From CAVXFL01 sp963761015 (GTDB lineage: Bacteria; Pseudomonadota; Alphaproteobacteria; Acetobacterales; Acetobacteraceae): a DNA stretch of 64,000 nucleotides. A model generated the notes under the pieces. The model did not search any database and had not been told where the DNA came from. It was given only the letters and a program-made list of their open reading frames with translations. Numbering within the stretch: the first letter of the stretch is position 1; each line of letters opens with the position of its first letter. This document shows positions 38,662 through 46,378 of this stretch, in pieces. Position numbers and translations under genes: made by a program. The DNA is taken from assembly GCA_963761015.1 (NCBI GenBank), contig CAVXFL010000001.1:1-64000 (forward strand), in the 5' to 3' direction.

Positions 38662-38677
38662 CCCGGCGCAAGCCGGG
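38662..38677. repeat. Short hairpin CCCGGC-GCAA-GCCGGG
   Basis: Six-base arms and a GCAA loop between rplS and leuC; a common dispersed unit in alphaproteobacteria. Preceded by a palindromic ATGGTGA-TCG-TCACCAT. No T tract, so a weak terminator at most. Confidence 0.5.
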
Positions 38678-38721
38678 AGCGGGGGTCCATGGACACCGCG
38701 TGTTGGATAGGAGGAACGACG

Positions 38722-40134
38722 TTGTCCGCTGACAAACCGCGCACGCTGTTCGACAAGATCTGGGACAGCCACGTCGTCGACCGGCTGCCGGACGGCACCT
38801 GCATCCTCTATATCGACCGGCATCTCGTCCACGAGGTCACCAGCCCGCAGGCGTTCGAGGGGTTGCGCCTCGCCGGGCGCCGCGTGCGCCGCCCGGACGC
38901 GACGATCGCGGTCGCTGATCACAACATTCCGACCTCGGACCGGCGCAGCGGCATCGCCGAAGAGGAAAGCCGCATCCAGGTCGACACGCTCGAGAAGAAC
39001 GTCGCCGATTTCGGCGTGCCGTATTTCCCGGTGCTCGATGCGCGCCAGGGCATCGTCCACATCATCGGGCCCGAGCAGGGCATCAGCCTGCCCGGCATGA
39101 CCATCGTCTGCGGCGACAGTCATACCTCGACGCACGGCGCCATGGGCGCGCTCGCCTTCGGCATCGGCACGTCCGAGGTGGAGCACGTGCTCGCCACCCA
39201 GACGCTGTTGCAAAAGCCGGCCAGGAACATGCTGGTCCGCGTGGACGGCGCGCTGCCCACCGGGACGAGCGCAAAAGACCTGGTGCTGGCGATCATCGGC
39301 AAGATCGGCACCGCCGGCGGCACCGGGCACGTGATCGAATACGCCGGCGAGGCGGTGCGCGGGCTGGACATGGCCGGGCGGATGACGGTGTGCAACATGT
39401 CGATCGAGGCCGGCGCACGCGCCGGGCTGATCGCCCCCGACGAGACCACCTTCGCCTATATCGAGGGCCGGCCTTACGCGCCGCAGGGCGAGTATCTCGC
39501 CCGCGCCGTCGAATACTGGCGCACCCTGCCGTCCGATCCCGGCGCCCACTACGACAAGGTGGTGACGCTCGACGCCACGCAGATCGCGCCGATGGTGACC
39601 TGGGGCACCAGTCCCGAGGCCGTGGTGCCGATCACCGGCGCGGTGCCGAACCCCGAGGACGTCGCCGACGAGGCGGCGCGGGCGCAGATGCGGCGCATGC
39701 TCGACTACATGGCGCTGACACCCGGGCAGCGCATGAACGAAATCCCGGTGGACGTGGTGTTCATCGGCAGTTGCACGAACGGGCGCATCGAGGATATCCG
39801 CGAGGCGGCGCGCATCGCGCGCGGCCGGCGGGTGGCCGAGGGCGTGCGCGCGCTGGTCGTCCCCGGCTCCGGGCTGGTGAAGCAGCAGGCCGAGGCGGAG
39901 GGGCTGGATCGCATCCTCACCGAGGCCGGCTTCGAGTGGCGCGAGGCCGGCTGCTCGATGTGTCTCGGCATGAACCCGGACAAGCTGCGGCCCGGCGAGC
40001 GCTGCGCCAGCACGTCCAACCGCAATTTCGAGGGCCGGCAGGGACCGGGCGGGCGCACGCACCTGGTTTCGCCCGCGATGGCCGCCGCCGCCGCGGTGAC
40101 CGGCCATCTGGCCGATGTGCGGGAGATGGCGTGA
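38722..40134 (+). CDS. leuC: 3-isopropylmalate dehydratase large subunit
   Basis: 470 residues from TTG 38722, which has a perfect AGGAGG 8 bases upstream; the in-frame ATG/TTG before it lack a site. Aconitase-fold [4Fe-4S] enzyme: VCGDSHTSTHGAMGALAFGI, then the cluster cysteines in FIGSCTNGRIEDIREA and GCSMCLGMNPD. With LeuD it isomerises 2- to 3-isopropylmalate in leucine synthesis. Intact. Confidence 0.96.
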   Translation: MSADKPRTLFDKIWDSHVVDRLPDGTCILYIDRHLVHEVTSPQAFEGLRLAGRRVRRPDATIAVADHNIPTSDRRSGIAEEESRIQVDTLEKNVADFGVPYFPVLDARQGIVHIIGPEQGISLPGMTIVCGDSHTSTHGAMGALAFGIGTSEVEHVLATQTLLQKPARNMLVRVDGALPTGTSAKDLVLAIIGKIGTAGGTGHVIEYAGEAVRGLDMAGRMTVCNMSIEAGARAGLIAPDETTFAYIEGRPYAPQGEYLARAVEYWRTLPSDPGAHYDKVVTLDATQIAPMVTWGTSPEAVVPITGAVPNPEDVADEAARAQMRRMLDYMALTPGQRMNEIPVDVVFIGSCTNGRIEDIREAARIARGRRVAEGVRALVVPGSGLVKQQAEAEGLDRILTEAGFEWREAGCSMCLGMNPDKLRPGERCASTSNRNFEGRQGPGGRTHLVSPAMAAAAAVTGHLADVREMA

Positions 40135-40141
40135 TGACCGC

Positions 40142-40223
40142 GTCATTGCGAGCGAGGCGAAGAATCCCCGGAAGATGCGCGCTCCCCGGGGGATTGCTTC
40201 GTCGCTCCGCTCCTCGCAATGAC
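40142..40223. repeat. Large dispersed inverted repeat between leuC and leuD
   Basis: GTCATTGCGAGCGAGGCGAA pairs with TCGTCGCTCCGCTCCTCGCAATGAC-type right arm, and the inner GGAATCCCC/GGGGATTGC region also pairs. About 82 bp in all, filling the whole leuC-leuD gap. Such CGTCATTGCGAGCG elements are widespread in alphaproteobacteria. It would form a strong hairpin in the leuCD mRNA. Confidence 0.8.
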
Positions 40224-40241
40224 AGCATAGGGGTTCTGCGG

Positions 40242-40865
40242 ATGGAAAAATTCACCAAACTGACCGCCGTCGCCGCGCCGCTGCCGCTCGCCAACGTCGA
40301 TACCGACAAGATCATTCCGGCGCGCTTCCTGAAGACGATCAAGCGCACGGGATTGGGCGTGCATCTGTTCGATACGTTGCGCTTCCAGCCGGACGGCGCC
40401 GAGAACCCGGATTTCGTGCTGAACCAGGCACCGTATCGGCACGCGCAGATCCTGATCGCGCACGAAAATTTCGGCTGCGGGTCGTCGCGCGAGCACGCGC
40501 CCTGGGCGCTCTTGGATTTCGGCATCCGCTGCGTGATCGCGCCGGACTTCGCCGACATCTTCCACAACAACTGCTTCAAGAACGGCATTCTTCCCATTCG
40601 CCTGCCGCGTGCGGTGTGCGACCAGCTGATGGCGGATGCGCGGATGGGCGCGAATGCGCGGCTCACCGTCGATCTGGAGCGGCAGGTCATCGTGCGGCCG
40701 AACGGCGAGGAAATCCGCTTCGAAATCGATCCGTTCCGGCGGCATCTGCTGCTGAACGGGCTCGACGACATCGGCCAGACGATGCAGCGCGCCGCGGCGA
40801 TCGACACGTTCGAGACGCACCGGCACGCCGAGCAGCCGTGGTTTCCCGCCATCGCGGCTGCTTGA
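40242..40865 (+). CDS. leuD: 3-isopropylmalate dehydratase small subunit
   Basis: 207 residues: PLANVDTDKIIPARFLKTIK, HENFGCGSSREHAPWALLDF and FADIFHNNCFKNGILPIRLP are the family blocks of the swivelling subunit that closes on LeuC. ATG 40242 follows the inverted repeat by 18 bases, with only a weak GG-rich site. Leucine pathway. Intact. Confidence 0.96.
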   Translation: MEKFTKLTAVAAPLPLANVDTDKIIPARFLKTIKRTGLGVHLFDTLRFQPDGAENPDFVLNQAPYRHAQILIAHENFGCGSSREHAPWALLDFGIRCVIAPDFADIFHNNCFKNGILPIRLPRAVCDQLMADARMGANARLTVDLERQVIVRPNGEEIRFEIDPFRRHLLLNGLDDIGQTMQRAAAIDTFETHRHAEQPWFPAIAAA

Positions 40866-40903
40866 GGCACAAGGTGCGCTAGCGGGCACCAAGGAGAACC
40901 CAT

Positions 40904-42016
40904 ATGCCGTCGAACAAGCGCATTCTCCTGCTGCCCGGCGACGGCGTCGGTCCCGAGGTGATGCACGAGGTGCGGCGCGTGATCTCCTGGATGGAGCGCC
41001 GCCGGCATGTTCGCTTCGAGCTGTCCGAGGACCTCGCCGGCGGGGCGGCGATCGACGCCATCGGCAAGCCGATCGCCGAGGAAACCGTCGCGCACGCCAA
41101 GGACGTCGATGCCGTGCTGTTCGGCGCCGTGGGCGGCCCGAAATGGGACAAGCTCGGCTTCGACAAGCGTCCGGAAATCGCCATCCTGACGCTGCGGCGC
41201 GAACTCGGCCTGTTCGCCAATCTGCGCCCCGCGGTGGTGCTCGATCCGCTGGTGGACGCCAGCACCTTGAAGCCCGACGTGATCCGCGGCCTCGATCTGA
41301 TGATCGTGCGCGAAAGCACCGGCGGCCTCTATTTCGGCGAGCCGCGCGGCATCGAGACGCTGGCAGGCGGGCGCAAGCGCGGCGTGAACACCGAAGTCTA
41401 CACCACGGACGAGATCGTGCGCGTGGCGCGCGTCGCGTTCGATCTGGCGCGCAAACGCCAGAACCGGTTGTGCAGCGTGGAAAAAGCCAACGTCATGGAG
41501 AGCGGCCTGTTGTGGCGGCAGACCGTGACCGAACTCGGCGAGCGCGAATACGGCGATGTCGCGTTGACGCACATGTACGCCGACAACTGCGCCATGCAGT
41601 TGGTGCGCAATCCGCGGCAGTTCGACGTGATCGTCACCTCCAATCTGTTCGGCGACATTCTCTCGGATCTTGCCTCCATGCTGACCGGGAGCCTCGGCAT
41701 GCTGCCGTCGGCGACGATCGGTGCGCCGCTGCCCGGCGGCAAGCGGCATGCGCTCTATGAACCGATCCACGGCAGCGCGCCTGACATCGCCGGCAAGGGC
41801 ATCGCCAATCCGATGGCGATGGTGATGAGCTTCGCGATGCTGCTGCGCTACTCCTTCGACTTGGAGGAGGACGCGGCGCTGATCGAGCGCGCCTGCACCA
41901 ACGTGCTGGCGAGCGGTCTGCGCACGGCCGACATCATGGCGCCGAACTGCGCCAAGGTCGGCACGCACGTGATGGGCGAATCGATCGTGCGCGAACTGGA
42001 CAAGCTGGAGGGCTGA
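40904..42016 (+). CDS. leuB: 3-isopropylmalate dehydrogenase
   Basis: 370 residues. ILLLPGDGVGPEVM at the start, DLMIVRESTGGLYFGEPRGI, the substrate-binding YADNCAMQLVRNP and NAD-binding EPIHGSAPDIAGKGIANPMA. Oxidative decarboxylation of 3-isopropylmalate using NAD. RBS AAGGAG precedes ATG 40904. In many alphaproteobacteria asd follows leuB; here asd lies about 15 kb further on. Confidence 0.97.
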   Translation: MPSNKRILLLPGDGVGPEVMHEVRRVISWMERRRHVRFELSEDLAGGAAIDAIGKPIAEETVAHAKDVDAVLFGAVGGPKWDKLGFDKRPEIAILTLRRELGLFANLRPAVVLDPLVDASTLKPDVIRGLDLMIVRESTGGLYFGEPRGIETLAGGRKRGVNTEVYTTDEIVRVARVAFDLARKRQNRLCSVEKANVMESGLLWRQTVTELGEREYGDVALTHMYADNCAMQLVRNPRQFDVIVTSNLFGDILSDLASMLTGSLGMLPSATIGAPLPGGKRHALYEPIHGSAPDIAGKGIANPMAMVMSFAMLLRYSFDLEEDAALIERACTNVLASGLRTADIMAPNCAKVGTHVMGESIVRELDKLEG

Positions 42017-42028
42017 CAGCGGACATGA

Positions 42029-42180
42029 TTATGTCAGCAGGCGAACGGCCTCGCCGCGCACCGGCATCGGCTGTGCAGCATTCTTGTCGAACGTGATGAA
42101 GGTTTCGCCGCCGAGCCAGCGTTCCTCGTGAGCGATCACGCCGTCGCCAAAGTCGCCACCGGACTCAAGCAGATCGCTAA
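42029..42180 (-). pseudogene. PIN-domain toxin (VapC), C-terminal remnant
   Basis: Minus strand reads SDLLESGGDFGDGVIAHEER, WLGGETFITFDKNAAQPM and ends VRLLT with TAA at 42031-42029. The GVIAHEERWLGGETFITFDK pattern is the end of one VapC subfamily (last acidic residue in FDK). The 5' part is gone; the queC start cuts it. Confidence 0.55.
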
Positions 42181-42186
42181 CATGGC

Positions 42187-42912
42187 ATGGTCGACCTGAT
42201 GCCGGATGGCAGCGCGCTGGTTCTGTTCTCCGGCGGGCAGGATTCGACCACCTGCCTGGCCTGGGCGCTGTCGCGTTTCGCGCGCGTGGAGACGATCGGC
42301 TTCGATTACGGGCAGCGGCATCGCGTCGAACTCGACTGCCGCCCGCGGATTCGCGAACGGCTCGGCGCGCCGCGCCCCGATTGGGCGGAGCGGCTGGGCG
42401 AGGATCACACCGTCGATATCGCCGCGCTGGGCGCGCTGTCGGACACCGCGCTCACGCGTGATGCCGCCATCGAAATGGGCGAGCGCGGCTTGCCCAACAC
42501 GTTCGTGCCGGGCCGCAACCTGATTTTCCTCGCCTTCGCGGCCGCGGTGGCTTACCGGCGCGGCATCCGGCACATCGTCGGCGGCATGTGCGAGACGGAT
42601 TATTCCGGCTACCCGGATTGCCGCGACGACACGATCAAGGCGATGCAGGTGGCGCTCAATCTCGGCATGGAGCGGCGCTTCGTGCTGCACACGCCGCTGA
42701 TGTGGCTCGACAAGGCCGCAACCTGGCGGCTCGCCGAGGAACTCGGCGGCGCGCAATTGGTAAGCATCATCGTCGAGGACACCCACACCTGCTATCTGGC
42801 CGATCGCGGCCAGCGCCATGACTGGGGCCACGGGTGCGGCGCGTGCCCCGCGTGCCGGTTGAGGGCGGCGGGTTTCGCCCGTTACCGCGCCGCTCGGGCG
42901 GGCCAAGACTGA
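42187..42912 (+). CDS. queC: 7-cyano-7-deazaguanine synthase QueC
   Basis: 241 residues. ATP-pyrophosphatase P-loop LVLFSGGQDSTTCLAWAL, substrate block FVPGRNLIFLAFAAA, DYSGYPDCRDDTIKAMQVAL, and four zinc cysteines in the C-terminus (CYLADRG, GCGACPACRLR). Makes preQ0 from CDG for queuosine (and, in some phages and islands, for modified DNA). No other queuosine genes nearby, so an ordinary tRNA role is most likely. Confidence 0.95.
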   Translation: MVDLMPDGSALVLFSGGQDSTTCLAWALSRFARVETIGFDYGQRHRVELDCRPRIRERLGAPRPDWAERLGEDHTVDIAALGALSDTALTRDAAIEMGERGLPNTFVPGRNLIFLAFAAAVAYRRGIRHIVGGMCETDYSGYPDCRDDTIKAMQVALNLGMERRFVLHTPLMWLDKAATWRLAEELGGAQLVSIIVEDTHTCYLADRGQRHDWGHGCGACPACRLRAAGFARYRAARAGQD

Positions 42913-43100
42913 CATGGCAACGCGATCCGACGCTTCCCCACAACGGTTTGAGGTCAGGGATCCGCGTTTCAACGTGGGAACCGATTCGATGGTGGGGACT
43001 ATCGGGATTCGGCCCGCCGGTTGATGCCTTAGACACCCTTCAATACCACGCGAACACAACCTGAGCCGGTTACCGCCTTGCGCTGGGCGTGTCGGAAGGC
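42913..43100. other. Gap between queC and the AIPR gene
   Basis: 188 bp between converging genes; composition changes here from very GC-rich to more mixed. It probably contains the left edge of the island. No repeat, tRNA or att-like duplication was found. Confidence 0.4.
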
Positions 43101-44819
43101 TTAGGTAACCTTTACGGTTCTGCACACGGCGACGAGATCAGGAAGCACCTTCTTCTCGAGACGAGCGATACGGCTATTGATCTTGCTGTTAATACGCTGA
43201 AAGAACTTAGCAGAACGCAAAGTGCTTTTGAACGAGCCATACTCATCGCGATCGTACGTATCGATAGCAGCATCGTAAAACATAGTCGCCGCCATTTTTA
43301 TGTACTTTCGCAACGCGTTAGAGAACTCTGTAGTTTTCATCCGGTCTATAGTAATATGTGACGATCTCACATCTGAGAGTCGCTCCATCAACTTATAAGC
43401 GCAGTATGTAATCCAGTAGCCGCTTGCTACCCCAAGCAATCCTGAATTCGCATCGTTGCCCAACCCGTCCACAAGTTGCTGACGTTCTTCGTCGGCATAG
43501 CTCCCGGTGAGCCAAGCCAGGTAGACCTCCGGAGCCTTGATCCCGCAGCGGAACAGTTTCTGATATGGCTGGTCAAACAGTTCTCCCTTGTTATCGATTG
43601 CTTGCATCAGGAAGTTCTCCTGCGACGCCGCGAGATATTGCGTCACTTTGTCCAATTCAATGATGGACGAATTGCGGGTCTTGCGGGCCCCCTCCTGCTT
43701 CGGGGCGTAGTTAATTCCTGATGTGTCGAATTCCCGACGTAGCTGGTTCTGGATGTCGTCAACAGCTCGCACTGTCCAGATTTTGACCGCGTTTTGGGAG
43801 TTATTATAGCGGACAATCTCGTTTCGGAGCGTTGCCTTTGCTGCAATAACTCGCGCAGGTACCTTTGCAGTTGGTCCTGCGTCGGCACGTACGAGGCTCG
43901 ATGTTGTCTGGCACCCGTTCACAATGCTGAAACGCTTGAGCTCCAAAGTCGATGAAGCGTCGGCGGCCTTTCCTGGGGTCGCGGTGTCAGCCACAATCGT
44001 GATGCCGTTGTTGAGCGCCCAAAAGTTGCCTGGGTCCTCCTTGGCTGTCTTAATGATCTGTTCGTTGATGCCGCCCTTCCGTGCGCCGATGAACAGCCGA
44101 ACGTTGCCGGCAAATAGCCTATCCTGATAGGCCGAATGAAGCCGTTTCAGCTCAGCAGCACTGACCGATCCAACCCATGCGCGGCCGTATGCCCCACTGT
44201 CTTCGAAGTGAGCGCCGCTGAAATGTAGAACATCTTCCGGAATTCCGGCCTCCGAATTGACTAAGCTCCTATAGCGCTCAACAATATCCTGCTGGGGAAA
44301 GTAGAAATAGCTGATGCCCTTATACGCCTCGTGGGTCTCATGAGCCTTCAGCGAAGCCTCGATGGCTTCGGATTTCAGGCCTAGCGTTATCAATCCGACG
44401 GAAGTCGGGTAATCAGGGTGAGCCCTTTTAATTTCGAGAAGCGATTCCGCCAGATCAGGTCGTCCTGCTTCCGCCAGGCTATCTGGAGCGGCAATGAAAG
44501 GGAGGGAGGCAACAAGGGCATCCCACTTGGCTTTGGCGGTGACCTTGTTGAAATTTTCAGGGCAATGGGCCTGGATGACGACGAGTTCCTGGGAGGTCTC
44601 GTCAGCGAAAGCAATGTCGATTTCCTGATCGTTGCCTCCGTCGGCTGCCGCCGCCTCAAGCGCGTCGTCCTCATCCAGGGTAAAGAAGTTGATGGCGAAC
44701 CAAGCTGCAAAGGCGCGCTGGCGGGAAATCTTGCCCCGTGCTGCGAGTTCGTCAATGGACTTCAGGATTTCACTTAATTCGGCGGCCACTTCCGAGACCT
44801 TTCGATATTTCCATGACAT
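43101..44819 (-). CDS. AIPR family (abortive infection/phage resistance) protein
   Basis: 572 residues. The N-terminal part has a nuclease-like block NDQEIDIAFADETSQELVVI followed by QAHCPENFNKVTAKAKW, where relatives usually have Q-x-K. The AIPR signature blocks follow: FWALNNGITIVADTA near residue 270 and RFSIVNGCQTTSSLVRAD near 300, then NSQNAVKIWTVRAVDDIQNQ. The C-terminal third is helical. Members are known from phage-defence loci and may degrade or sense nucleic acid. ATG 44819 is chosen because the upstream frame crosses a repeat. Lower GC than neighbours; acts probably with the upstream gene. Confidence 0.82.
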   Translation of the reverse strand: MSWKYRKVSEVAAELSEILKSIDELAARGKISRQRAFAAWFAINFFTLDEDDALEAAAADGGNDQEIDIAFADETSQELVVIQAHCPENFNKVTAKAKWDALVASLPFIAAPDSLAEAGRPDLAESLLEIKRAHPDYPTSVGLITLGLKSEAIEASLKAHETHEAYKGISYFYFPQQDIVERYRSLVNSEAGIPEDVLHFSGAHFEDSGAYGRAWVGSVSAAELKRLHSAYQDRLFAGNVRLFIGARKGGINEQIIKTAKEDPGNFWALNNGITIVADTATPGKAADASSTLELKRFSIVNGCQTTSSLVRADAGPTAKVPARVIAAKATLRNEIVRYNNSQNAVKIWTVRAVDDIQNQLRREFDTSGINYAPKQEGARKTRNSSIIELDKVTQYLAASQENFLMQAIDNKGELFDQPYQKLFRCGIKAPEVYLAWLTGSYADEERQQLVDGLGNDANSGLLGVASGYWITYCAYKLMERLSDVRSSHITIDRMKTTEFSNALRKYIKMAATMFYDAAIDTYDRDEYGSFKSTLRSAKFFQRINSKINSRIARLEKKVLPDLVAVCRTVKVT

Positions 44820-44867
44820 TTTTGGTATGTAGCGCGTATAAGGTGCCGATGTCACGTGGCACGCGCT

Positions 44868-44993
44868 TGGCGGAAGAGCGCAAGCGCATTCCGCCATGCT
44901 GAGCCGAACAGCCCGTCGCTGATCCGGCGCACGAATAACCGCCGTGCGAGTATCGGCAGGCGGCGGAATGCGCTACGCCTTTCCGCACTACGC
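44868..44993. repeat. Pair of dispersed palindromic units between the two island genes
   Basis: TGGCGGAAGAGCGCAAGCGC-ATTCCGCCA (44868-44896) is a near-perfect hairpin; a second unit GGCGGAATGCGCTACGCCTT (44961-44993) follows. Related in sequence to the cluster at 33688-33839. It fills most of the 175 bp between the deaminase-like gene and the AIPR gene. Confidence 0.7.
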
Positions 44994-46220
44994 CTAGCTG
45001 AATTGCTTACGAAGGTCACGCGTGGGCGAGCGCGAGCGGACAATGTCGTCGGTCGCTCCGATGTCACTCTTCACATTCAGCGTCGTCCGTCCTCTGCCAG
45101 CGATGTTCGGTTTGTAAATCGGATGCGGCTGCCGGCACACCTGGCATCGACATCCGGTAAGCTTGACGGGCTTAACCAAGGTGCATTGCTCCTTGAGGTA
45201 TGTCTGGAGTTCTTCCGCAGGCTCGCCAGTAACGAAGCATGGCGCCGTCCATCTTTCAAAGACGATTCCGTGAAATCGGCGTGCCCCGATAATTGGTGTA
45301 TCGTAGTGTTTTCTCGCATTCAACCATTGGATGAATTTGTAACAAAGGGGGCAGAACGGCTTTGATGTGCCGATGTAGTCGTCGTCCTTAAAGCAGGGCC
45401 TCATTTTCTTCAGCCAAACGTAATTTATGATCTTTATCTCGGCATGCATTTCTGGATCTATGTTGCAGGCTGGAATGCAATAGATCCTGCCGGCTGTTAT
45501 GGCAGCCATGATCCGTTCGATTTTGAGCTTATTGACTCCGTAGATGCCGCTGTTCTGTTTGGCTTCGATCAGCCGAGCGAGCGATTGGATCGCTCCCTTA
45601 TCGCCTGTCGGCGTATAATCTTGTTCCGTATCCGGTAGAGAAATGATCTCGCCACGGCTCGGCGGTTTCCGAGGGGTCGGGTTGTACTCAGCCTTTTTGG
45701 ATGTGGCGGTGAAGCTGAGTTCGTTGCCTTCTCCGATCATGGCGAGATTGATGGTGGTCGCCGAGTTGCTGCTGAGCAATAGCCATTCCTGATCCTTCCC
45801 ATCGATCGCCATGTAGGCGGCGGCAACATCCCAGCTCGCGCTCAGCGTGGAGGCGACGAACTCGGCGATGTCATCGAGGATGCGGCCCCATTCGCGTTTG
45901 GGCGGCTCGGGTTCCGGAATGACAATCGGCGGCGTCTGGCTCAGCGGCACCACGGCGGGGTGGACCGATTCCATCGATTCGGCGCCTTGCGCAACATATT
46001 GCTCCTGCTGGAGCAACTGCTGCTTATTGCCAAAAAAAATTCCGCTGGTGACGGTGTTTCCATTCTCTATGAGCTGTTCGGCCTTCTGGTTCAGAGCCGA
46101 TGTGCTGCTCGTGGCGGCCTGGCTCGATTTGCCTTTCAGCGAGCAATTATCGGCATGGGTGGTGTTGTGTTCAAACCACCCGGTCTTTCCGCAGCTCGGG
46201 CATGTGTACATGGGCAACAT
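44994..46220 (-). CDS. C2HC zinc-finger, deaminase-like (HAE...CxxC) protein
   Basis: 408 residues. Residues 7-26 form C-x2-C-x11-H-x3-C (CPSCGKTGWFEHNTTHADNC), a small zinc finger resembling ubiquitin-binding or Rad18-type fingers. Residues 27-110 are low complexity. The C-terminal half has DPEMHAEIKIINYVW (His259, Glu261) and IGTSKPFCPLCYKFIQWL (Cys290, Cys293), the zinc-dependent deaminase signature as in OTT_1508-like and related predicted deaminases. A further CRCQVC cluster lies at 357-362. GGAGA precedes ATG 46220. Upstream of and co-directional with the AIPR gene. Deaminase activity is predicted, not shown; substrate unknown. Confidence 0.75.
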   Translation of the reverse strand: MLPMYTCPSCGKTGWFEHNTTHADNCSLKGKSSQAATSSTSALNQKAEQLIENGNTVTSGIFFGNKQQLLQQEQYVAQGAESMESVHPAVVPLSQTPPIVIPEPEPPKREWGRILDDIAEFVASTLSASWDVAAAYMAIDGKDQEWLLLSSNSATTINLAMIGEGNELSFTATSKKAEYNPTPRKPPSRGEIISLPDTEQDYTPTGDKGAIQSLARLIEAKQNSGIYGVNKLKIERIMAAITAGRIYCIPACNIDPEMHAEIKIINYVWLKKMRPCFKDDDYIGTSKPFCPLCYKFIQWLNARKHYDTPIIGARRFHGIVFERWTAPCFVTGEPAEELQTYLKEQCTLVKPVKLTGCRCQVCRQPHPIYKPNIAGRGRTTLNVKSDIGATDDIVRSRSPTRDLRKQFS

Positions 46221-46378
46221 TCTCCGGCCAACGCATGTCGCGGATAGTAGTACCCCATGGCCGCGTCGGTAGCGAATCGGAATTTGTGGCAGGACCGGCC
46301 AGGCGCAGACCTAACAGATCAGGGGAGCGCCACCCGTTTCGGAGAAGGGTCGAAACCGCTCATTCGATTGGCCGCCTG
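46221..46378. other. Gap between mutY and the island
   Basis: 158 bp; should carry the promoter of the deaminase-like gene (minus strand) and the end of mutY. I found no clear boxes. Composition becomes GC-rich again toward mutY. Confidence 0.4.

Noticed and set aside
38032..41968. Two long minus-strand frames (704 and 683 codons) opposite leuC, leuD and leuB
   Set aside because: Both are antisense to intact, well-known enzymes and show the codon bias of a mirror frame.
42187..42912. queC as part of a DNA-modification (deazaguanine) defence system with the neighbouring island
   Set aside because: No dpd-type genes or other preQ0-dependent DNA-modification genes nearby, and composition matches the core genome rather than the island.
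43101..46220. Direct repeats marking attachment sites around the AIPR/deaminase island
   Set aside because: Comparison of the 188-bp and 158-bp flanks by eye gave no shared word longer than expected by chance.
43000..46300. Retron, CBASS or toxin-antitoxin nature of the island
   Set aside because: No reverse transcriptase, cyclase, effector or short antitoxin-like gene is present; only the two large genes are found.
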